From Anaerolineae bacterium (GTDB lineage Bacteria; Chloroflexota; Anaerolineae; Aggregatilineales; Phototrophicaceae): DNA of 10,821 nucleotides. Made by a program: the position numbers and the translations under genes. A model generated the notes under the pieces. That model did no database searches. It had not been told where the DNA came from and was given only the letters and a program-made list of their open reading frames with translations. The DNA lies in contig JADLHH010000244.1 in the NCBI GenBank assembly GCA_020848855.1, forward strand, positions 1 through 10,821, read 5' to 3'. Below are positions 6,258 to 10,821 of this stretch, one piece after another. The first letter of the stretch is position 1, and every line of letters starts with the position of its first letter.

Positions 6258-7094
6258 TCAATCGCGGGTGAGCAGGGAAGCGGCGGAGCGAAACGCCAGC
6301 GCCGTAATCAGCAGCGGCAGCACCACCGGCAGCACGATTTCGACCAGCAGGTGACCGGCGGTATCGAGGGGAGCCAGCCGCGCCAGGTTGATCAGGGCGA
6401 AATAGGCGCCGCCGACGCCAACGGTCGTGACGATTGCCGGGATGCGCGACGGAATCGCCGCGCCTGCCAGCACGCCCAGCGCGCCGATCATGACCGGCTC
6501 GATCAGCACGCGCACGATTGCCGCGCCCAGCGCGAGGATCAGACTGAGGCGCATCAGCACCGGATCGTCGGCAAATGAGATGACCACGTCGTACTGGATG
6601 ACCAGCAGTGGCAGGCTGACGGTCGCCGCGCCCATGAGCACGAGGCTCAGGTTCTCGGTCTGCCGCCAGACCGCCGCCGCCATCTTGCTGAACAGGGTGT
6701 GCAGCGTGGGATGCGGAATGAGCAGCAGCAGGTCGAGCGTGGTGTTGCGGCGCTCTTTGGCGACCGAAGTCGCCGCCGCCGCACCGATGCTGTAGAGAAT
6801 CTGCGCGTAGAGCACCAGCCCGACCGGCAGCAGCACCAGCGTGACGGTCACGGTCGGCATGAGCAGCACGAAAATCACCGGGAAGACGAACGACGCCAGC
6901 ACCAGCCCCACCTGGACAAGATAGACGCGCAGCACCAGCATGAGATCGGGCGTCAGCGTCTTCCAGTACGCGCCCAGGTCACGGCGCACGACTGGATTCG
7001 TGCGGCGCGCCCATGCCGGCAGATTACGGTCGATGTCCGGGACGAAGGTTTGTTTGATGCGGATAGTCGCCGCATCGAAGAAAGCTCGATCCAA
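6258..7094 (-). CDS. Polytopic membrane protein, ABC-2-type permease-like
   Basis: The 278-residue protein has a soluble N-terminal stretch (1-50) with NPVVRRDL (33-40), then roughly six hydrophobic segments (about 52-78, 82-105, 148-170, 183-215, 222-245 and 250-272). The motif KERRNTTLDLLLLIPH (113-128) followed by Lys137 resembles the conserved cytoplasmic loop of ABC-2 export permeases (E-R-x-x-x-T-L-[ED]-L-L-L-x-x-P then K). The NPV-x-R-[DE]-x start is also common in that group. No ATPase gene is adjacent, so it would depend on a distant partner or be an orphan; the substrate is unknown. The start is a TTG (7094-7092): a TGA stop lies five codons upstream with no ATG or GTG between, and the next Met (residue 52) would remove the conserved N-terminal motif. 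No strong ribosome binding site is seen. Distance to the next gene downstream is 130 bases. Confidence 0.7.
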   Translation of the reverse strand: MDRAFFDAATIRIKQTFVPDIDRNLPAWARRTNPVVRRDLGAYWKTLTPDLMLVLRVYLVQVGLVLASFVFPVIFVLLMPTVTVTLVLLPVGLVLYAQILYSIGAAAATSVAKERRNTTLDLLLLIPHPTLHTLFSKMAAAVWRQTENLSLVLMGAATVSLPLLVIQYDVVISFADDPVLMRLSLILALGAAIVRVLIEPVMIGALGVLAGAAIPSRIPAIVTTVGVGGAYFALINLARLAPLDTAGHLLVEIVLPVVLPLLITALAFRSAASLLTRD

Positions 7095-7280
7095 GGTGCG
7101 ATCCGTTCAACGTTCGTTACTTCCAGTAATAACCACAATACTGATATTCCGTTCAATTTTAGCACGGTTTTGCGACTCGGCGGGAGATTTGGGCGGCGGG
7201 TGGCGCACTGGGTGTCTCTGCAGGTGGCGTCTTTGGTGGGTTCCACCCCTGACCAATTCAGACCCGTCCGGCGGGCGTTG

Positions 7281-7289
7281 TGATATGAT
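7281..7289 (+). promoter_or_regulatory. Extended -10 promoter (TG-A-TATGAT) for the Fur-glycosyltransferase operon
   Basis: TGATATGAT matches an extended -10 (TGnTATAAT, one mismatch) and ends 18 bases before the Fur ATG. There is no good -35 at 17 bases, as expected for extended -10 promoters. The Uma2 gene has the same arrangement at 8927-8935. The rest of the 7095-7307 gap holds no convincing gene; it has a small hairpin GGTGG-GTT-CCACC at 7235-7247. Confidence 0.55.
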
Positions 7290-7307
7290 TGTGGCAGGGA
7301 GACCAGG

Positions 7308-7742
7308 ATGAACGAGACCCAACTCAGCCCGCGCGCCCAGCGCCTGCGCGATGCGGGTTATAAATTAACGAACGCCCGGCTGACCGTCCTCGACGCGCTG
7401 GAAGCGGGCGACGGACATGTGACATCGACCGAGCTGCTGGAGCGCGTGAACGTCCGCGACGCCAGCATCGGGCGGGCGAGCGTCTTTCGCACGCTTGACC
7501 TGTTCACGCGCCTGAACCTCATCCGCCCGACGTACATCGAAAGCAGCGTAACCCCGACGTACGTGCTGATGCCGGGCGGGCATCACCATCACATTATCTG
7601 CACCAACTGCAACCGCGTGATCGAGTTCGAGGAGTGTGGGCTGGAAGCGCTGCGCGAGGAACTGGAAGTACGGCTGCACGTCCACCTGACCGGGCATCTG
7701 CTCGAATTTTACGGCGTGTGCGACGACTGCACGGATTCGTAA
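7308..7742 (+). CDS. Fur-family metalloregulator (Fur/Zur/PerR type)
   Basis: This 144-residue protein has the Fur layout: an N-terminal winged helix (about 8-78, with YKLTNARLTVLDAL and RASVFRTLDLFTRLNLI) and a C-terminal metal-binding dimerisation domain. Cys98/Cys101 (ICTNC) and Cys138/Cys141 (VCDDC) form the structural zinc site. HHHH (92-95), Glu113 and His130 are likely regulatory metal ligands, as in Fur and Zur proteins. ATG 7308 is preceded by AGGGAG at a good distance. The sequence alone does not tell whether it senses iron, zinc or peroxide; no clear Fur or Zur box was recognised upstream. Its TAA shares a base with the ATG of the following glycosyltransferase, so the two are translated from one mRNA. 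The length is normal for the family. Confidence 0.94.
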   Translation: MNETQLSPRAQRLRDAGYKLTNARLTVLDALEAGDGHVTSTELLERVNVRDASIGRASVFRTLDLFTRLNLIRPTYIESSVTPTYVLMPGGHHHHIICTNCNRVIEFEECGLEALREELEVRLHVHLTGHLLEFYGVCDDCTDS

Positions 7743-8881
7743 TGCACGTCGTCTATAACGGCTGGTTCTGGGATCAACCGAATACGGGAAGTGGACAATA
7801 TCTGCGCCACCTGCTGCGCGCGCTGAGCCGCGCCGCGCCCGATTTGCAGATGACGCTGGTGCTGCCGCCCGGCTTGACCTCGGCGGACGGGCTGCCGGAC
7901 ACGATCAACGTCGTGCCGACCAGCGGGTCGCGCTCGAACCTGGGCAAAGTGTGGTTCGAGCAGCGGACGTTCCCGCAGATCGCCGGGGGCGTGGGGGCGG
8001 ACATTGCCCACGTGCCTTACTGGGGTGCGCCGCTGGCTTCGCCGATTCCGCTGGTGACGAGCGTGCTCGACGTGATCCCGCTGGCGCTGCCGGAATACAG
8101 CGCCGGCGCGCGCGGGCGGCTGTACACCGCGCTGGTGAGCGCCTCGGCGCGCGGCTCAACGCAGGTGATCACCATCAGCGACGCGGCGAAAGCCGACATC
8201 GTGCGCTATCTCGGCATCCCGGAAGCGGCGATCACGACGACGCATCTCGCCGCCGACGAGGTGTATCACCCGCGCATGGGGTCGGAGCGCGACGCGGCGG
8301 TGCGCGAGAAATACCATCTGCCGGACAACTTTGTGCTGTACATGGGCGGGTTCGACGTGCGCAAGCAGGTCAACGACGCGCTGCTGGCGTACACCTACTG
8401 CGGTCCGGCGCACGGCGAGGAATATCCGCTGGTGATCGCCGGGCGCGAGCCGGCATGGGGCACGCCGATGTTCCCTGACTTGCGCGCCTATGCCGAACAG
8501 CTTCAGGTGACCGACTATGTGCGCTGGATCGGGTACGTGGACGAAGCCGACAAGCCGTCGCTGTACCGGCTGGCGGACGTGTTCGTGTATCCGAGCGTAT
8601 ACGAGGGGTTCGGGCTGCCGGTGCTGGAGGCGATGGCGAGCGGCACGCCGGTGGTGGCGCGCGAAATCCCAGTGATCGAGGAGATCACGGGGGACGCGGC
8701 GTATCTGGTGCAGGATGCGCGGACGATGGCGGGGGCGATCATCGCGCTGATTTTGCAGGAGCCGCTGCGGCAGTCGCAGGTTTCGCGTGGGCTGGCGTGG
8801 GCGACCCAGTTTAGCTGGCGCAAGGCGGCGCGCGAGACAGTCGGGGTGTACGAGCGGGTGCTGAGTCAAGAACAGGACTGA
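7742..8881 (+). CDS. GT4-family glycosyltransferase
   Basis: The 379-residue soluble protein fits the GT-B fold, family GT4, retaining transferases that move a sugar from a nucleotide-sugar donor to a glycan or lipid. The N-terminal Rossmann half has TGSGQYLRHLLRAL (15-28, acceptor-side glycine loop), DIAHVPYW (87-94) and VITISDAAKADI (142-153). The donor half starts near 195 with VLYMGGFDVRKQ (198-209), then LVIAGR (230-235), VRWIGYV (260-266), ADVFVYPSVYEGFGLPVLEAMASG. The EX7E motif is Glu288/Glu296. I start it at ATG 7742, overlapping the Fur TAA, rather than at an earlier ATG inside the Fur gene (7634), because the GT4 fold begins there. The C-terminal codons (QEQD, stop 8879-8881) lie at the edge of a GGACTGA heptamer array that provides the stop. 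Donor and acceptor are unknown; no other glycan genes are adjacent. Confidence 0.94.
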   Translation: MHVVYNGWFWDQPNTGSGQYLRHLLRALSRAAPDLQMTLVLPPGLTSADGLPDTINVVPTSGSRSNLGKVWFEQRTFPQIAGGVGADIAHVPYWGAPLASPIPLVTSVLDVIPLALPEYSAGARGRLYTALVSASARGSTQVITISDAAKADIVRYLGIPEAAITTTHLAADEVYHPRMGSERDAAVREKYHLPDNFVLYMGGFDVRKQVNDALLAYTYCGPAHGEEYPLVIAGREPAWGTPMFPDLRAYAEQLQVTDYVRWIGYVDEADKPSLYRLADVFVYPSVYEGFGLPVLEAMASGTPVVAREIPVIEEITGDAAYLVQDARTMAGAIIALILQEPLRQSQVSRGLAWATQFSWRKAARETVGVYERVLSQEQD

Positions 8882-8902
8882 GGGATCAGGACTGAGGACT
8901 GA
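8875..8902 (+). repeat. Four-unit GGACTGA heptamer array overlapping the glycosyltransferase stop
   Basis: Four consecutive 7-base units read GGACTGA, GGGATCA, GGACTGA, GGACTGA. The first unit contains the last sense codon (GAC) and the TGA stop of the glycosyltransferase. The order, with a degenerate second unit, is the same as in the array at 4867-4894. It lies 25 bases upstream of the Uma2 -10 region. Confidence 0.85.
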
Positions 8903-8926
8903 GAAAAGATGGTGGTGCGCGCTGGG

Positions 8927-8935
8927 TGATATAAT
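8927..8935 (+). promoter_or_regulatory. Extended -10 promoter (TG-A-TATAAT) for the Uma2 gene
   Basis: TGATATAAT is a perfect extended -10, 27 bases before the ATG at 8963. No good -35 is seen; the region immediately upstream is G-rich and follows the heptamer array. Confidence 0.65.
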
Positions 8936-8962
8936 AATCGCAGGCAGATATTAGGGTAGGCG

Positions 8963-9505
8963 ATGGTTACCGAAACTAAAATCTCACTTGCCGCATTTTT
9001 GGCGCTGCCAGAGACCAATCAAATTACTGAACTCATCGATGGAGAAGTGGTTGTGACTCCGCCCAAGGACGAGCATCAGGCGACAGTTGGCTCGGCTTAT
9101 TTTGGCTTAAAACTGCTTGTCAAAAGTGGAACATTCCGAATCGCGCCGACGGGGCTTCATCTCGATGACGCGAATTTTGTCGAGCCGGATATTTTCTGGG
9201 TCAGCGAAGGGAATCGCGTATGCGGGTTGGGAGGCGACGGCTACTGGCATGGCGCGCCAGATTTGATCGTCGAAGTCCTGTCGCCTTCGACTGCGCGGCG
9301 CGACCGGGATGACAAATTCCTGCTTTACCAGCGATACGGTGTGCGTGAATACTGGTTGGTCGAGCCGGTCGCGGAATTCATCGAAGTCTACATCCTGAGC
9401 GACGGCAGGTTTGAACGTCGCGGCGTCTACGGGCTGGGCGAACAATTCGAGTCGCCGGCGCTGGACGGGCTGAGCCTGAACGTCGATGTTCTCCTGAAAA
9501 GCTGA
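8963..9505 (+). CDS. Uma2-family (DUF820) putative restriction-like endonuclease
   Basis: The 180-residue protein matches the Uma2/DUF820 family, a PD-(D/E)XK-fold group expanded in cyanobacteria and Chloroflexota whose biological role is mostly unknown. Motifs in order: ELIDGEVVVTPP (23-34), VEPDIFWVS (Asp76), APDLIVEVLSPST (98-110, Glu104), DRDDKFLLYQRYGVREYWLVEP (114-135, Lys118). Asp76, Glu104 and Lys118 are the expected catalytic set and all are present, so it looks active and full-length. AGGG and TAGG lie close before the ATG. The first third is visibly A/T-richer, with AAA, ATT and TTT codons, than the neighbouring G/C-rich genes, which hints at a different origin. It has its own promoter and is probably a single-gene unit. 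Some family members sit in mobile or toxin-antitoxin contexts; nothing of that kind is adjacent here. Confidence 0.93.
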   Translation: MVTETKISLAAFLALPETNQITELIDGEVVVTPPKDEHQATVGSAYFGLKLLVKSGTFRIAPTGLHLDDANFVEPDIFWVSEGNRVCGLGGDGYWHGAPDLIVEVLSPSTARRDRDDKFLLYQRYGVREYWLVEPVAEFIEVYILSDGRFERRGVYGLGEQFESPALDGLSLNVDVLLKS

Positions 9506-9530
9506 CCGGGAGTGCGGCAACCCGTTATTT

Positions 9531-9552
9531 GGGGGTTCGCCCCCGGCGTTTT
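9531..9552 (+). terminator. Probable intrinsic terminator after Uma2
   Basis: GGGGG (9531-9535) pairs with CCCCC (9540-9544) around a TTCG loop, followed by GGCG and TTTT (9549-9552). It lies 25 bases past the Uma2 stop and between two converging genes. The T-run is short and four bases removed from the stem, so efficiency is uncertain. In the other direction no T-run follows. Confidence 0.5.
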
Positions 9553-9556
9553 CAGG

Positions 9557-10387
9557 TTATTTTCCCGCTTTCACAAAAAAGAATAATTCGCCGGGCTGGA
9601 TGTATTTGGTGCGCTGGCGCGGCGCGAACTGTTCCAACGCCTGCGCGAATTCCGCCCAGGGGACGTGGTTGTTCGCGAACAGGTCGTTGTGGAGCGGCAC
9701 GAGCGTATCCCAGCCGAGCGCGGCGGCAAGCTGAACGGCTTCGACCGGTGTGAGGTTGCCGAGCAACCAGTGCTGCTAGCGGAACCAGTCGCGCCCGTTG
9801 ATGGGAACCAGCGCGAGGTCGGGCGTGGGCAGGGCGCGCAGCGCCTCGACATAGCCGTCGTAAATGATGGTGTCGCCGGCGTGATAGAGGGTGACGCCGT
9901 TCCATTCGATCAGGAAGCCGAGCCAGCGGTAACCTTTGGCGGGGTCGTAGTCCTTGCCGTAGTGAGCGGATGGCACGACCGTCAGGCGCAGGGACGTGTT
10001 GGGCAGGGTGAGTGAATCGGTCGGGACGATCAGCCGGGATGAGTCGATCCCGGCGCTGCGGGCGGATTCGAGCGCCCAGCCGGGCAGCACGACCTTTGCC
10101 CCCGGCGACGCCGCCAGCATCGGCACGACGGTGCGGGGGTCGAAATGGTCGGCATGGTCGTGGGTGCAGAGGATATAATCCACCCCGGTCAGCGCGTCCG
10201 GCTGGATGGGCGGGGGGAAGGCGCGCGTGAGGTAGCCGCCGGAGATATCGTCAACAATCGTGCTCAGGCAGGGGTCGATGACGATCACCGCATCTGGTCC
10301 CGTGACGACGACCCCCGATTGTCCCAGACCCCACAGAGCGAGGCTGTCGGGCAGGATCGACAGCGTGGACAATATTTCAAACCCCAT
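9557..10387 (-). pseudogene. MBL-fold metallo-hydrolase (UlaG-like), interrupted by an in-frame amber codon
   Basis: Read through one TAG (9778-9776), this frame encodes 275 residues of a metallo-beta-lactamase-fold hydrolase of the UlaG-like group. THDHADH (75-81) gives His76, His78, Asp80, His81; His142 and HAGDT (Asp172) follow. After the amber at codon 204 the same frame goes on with LLGNLTPVEAVQLAAALGWD and LVPLHNDLF, where His233 is the expected last metal ligand, to a TAA at 9559-9557. Translation stopping at the amber leaves 203 residues (10387-9776) without His233 and the C-terminal strands, probably inactive. The region after the stop keeps codon-level sense, so the mutation is recent, or the TAG is read through, or it is a base error. 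In relatives I recall GRD-x-[FY]-R-E at this place, so GAG to TAG is a plausible single change. ATG 10387 has AAGGAG 5 bases upstream; the GTG at 10393 overlaps that site and is rejected. Confidence 0.85.
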
Positions 10388-10409
10388 GTTCACTCCTTGT
10401 CACGTACAG

Positions 10410-10415
10410 TATAAT
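10410..10415 (+). promoter_or_regulatory. -10 element (TATAAT) for the membrane helix-turn-helix gene
   Basis: A perfect TATAAT lies 34 bases before the ATG at 10450. TGTTCA (10387-10392), 17 bases upstream, matches only half of the -35 consensus and overlaps the start of the diverging MBL gene, so the two promoters would sit back to back in about 60 bases. Confidence 0.5.
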
Positions 10416-10449
10416 GCGTGCGTTGAAGCCAACCACGAGAAGAGTGCTT

Positions 10450-10821
10450 ATGTGCAGTGGTATTGCCTTCCTGATCGGGCTGTTCCTGCTGTTCAAGGGA
10501 CAATTTCGCGTCGCCAACCGGACGATCCCGCAGGCGCAGAGCCGCATCATCGCGCTGATCCTGATGGCGCCGCCGGTGATCGCCTTCTGCGCGGCGACGT
10601 TCATTCTCGCGCCGGGCGGCGATGTCACCTACGACCAGTTTCTTCAGGTGGGATTTGTCGAGATCGGCGCGCTGGTAATCGCTATCGGGCTGGTCGTGTA
10701 TAATATCTTCTCGCTGCCCCAGACGCCCGATTATACCCCGCACACGAATCCGGCTGTGCGCCCATCGCAGCCGCCGAGCGTGATGACTGTCGCTGAAGCC
10801 GCCGCCTACATGCGCATCAGC
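10450..10821 (+). CDS. Membrane protein with C-terminal excisionase-type helix-turn-helix, partial
   Basis: An open frame of 124 codons starts at ATG 10450 (GAAGAG 5 bases upstream) and runs off the right edge. Three hydrophobic stretches are visible: about 4-16 (IAFLIGLFLLF), 33-54 (IIALILMAPPVIAFCAATFIL) and 69-89 (FVEIGALVIAIGLVVYNIF). A Pro-rich stretch (90-109) leads to SVMTVAEAAAYMRIS (110-124). The last part, T-V-x-E-A-A-x-Y-[ML]-x-[IV]-S, is the typical first helix and turn of the HTH_17 (MerR/excisionase-like) DNA-binding domain. So the protein seems to be a membrane-anchored DNA-binding protein, an unusual combination. The rest of the domain is outside the window. An in-frame GTG two codons upstream is a possible alternative start. 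Confidence 0.72.
   Translation, partial: MCSGIAFLIGLFLLFKGQFRVANRTIPQAQSRIIALILMAPPVIAFCAATFILAPGGDVTYDQFLQVGFVEIGALVIAIGLVVYNIFSLPQTPDYTPHTNPAVRPSQPPSVMTVAEAAAYMRIS

Noticed and set aside
7103..7156. Direct repeat CCGTTCAA (7103-7110 and 7149-7156) as an operator pair between the diverging permease and Fur genes
   Set aside because: Two 8-base copies 46 bases apart lack internal symmetry and do not resemble a Fur or Zur box; chance is a sufficient explanation.
7634..7741. 36-codon N-terminal extension of the glycosyltransferase inside the Fur gene
   Set aside because: The extension is Arg/Ala-rich shadow sequence of the Fur C-terminus; the GT-B fold begins at the ATG at 7742, which couples with the Fur stop.
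9557..9766. Separate 69-residue protein starting at ATG 9766
   Set aside because: It is the in-frame C-terminal piece of the MBL-fold gene after the amber codon, it lacks a ribosome binding site, and it cannot fold as a known domain alone.

Overview
The window is GC-rich DNA (roughly 60% by eye), densely coded on both strands, and looks like a chromosomal segment of a Chloroflexota bacterium, perhaps Anaerolineae-like. This is inference from several traits together: secreted proteins with Thr/Pro-rich linkers joining beta domains, an Ig-like N-terminal domain shared by two neighbouring exported proteins, a soluble PAS-GAF histidine kinase, a Uma2-family nuclease gene, and small palindromic and heptameric intergenic repeats. 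No rRNA, tRNA, CRISPR array, insertion sequence or phage gene was seen.

Layout. From 1 to 7094 all genes are on the minus strand. Read in transcription order (right to left) they are: an ABC-2-like membrane protein (7094-6258, TTG start); an exported protein with Ig-like, SH3b and CARDB domains (6127-4973); an exported clan GH-A glycoside-hydrolase-like protein with the same N-terminal Ig-like domain (4836-3421); a soluble PAS-GAF-HisKA-HATPase histidine kinase (3242-1593); a small Bles03/DUF1917-like protein (1593-1198) whose ATG overlaps the kinase stop; an L-rhamnose mutarotase (932-609); and the N-terminal 125 codons of an M24-type peptidase-like protein (375 to beyond the left edge). From 7308 the plus strand carries a Fur-family regulator and a GT4 glycosyltransferase that overlap by one base (TAATG), then a Uma2-family gene (8963-9505). 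A metallo-beta-lactamase-fold gene follows on the minus strand (10387-9557) and is split by an in-frame amber codon. Diverging from it, a membrane protein whose C-terminal part begins an excisionase-type helix-turn-helix runs off the right edge.

How the genes may work together. The two exported proteins sharing one N-terminal domain probably act at the cell surface or on extracellular carbohydrate. The histidine kinase and the Bles03-like protein are translationally coupled and may form one signalling unit, although no response regulator is in view. The Fur-family regulator and the glycosyltransferase form a two-gene operon. The remaining genes look like unconnected single transcription units.

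The points most worth following are: (i) the amber-interrupted MBL gene; (ii) the truncated membrane-anchored helix-turn-helix protein; (iii) the four-unit GGACTGA heptamer arrays at 4867-4966 and 8875-8902, one of which supplies the stop codon of the glycosyltransferase; (iv) the kinase/Bles03-like pair. I found no clear evidence of a complete new defence or mobile system.
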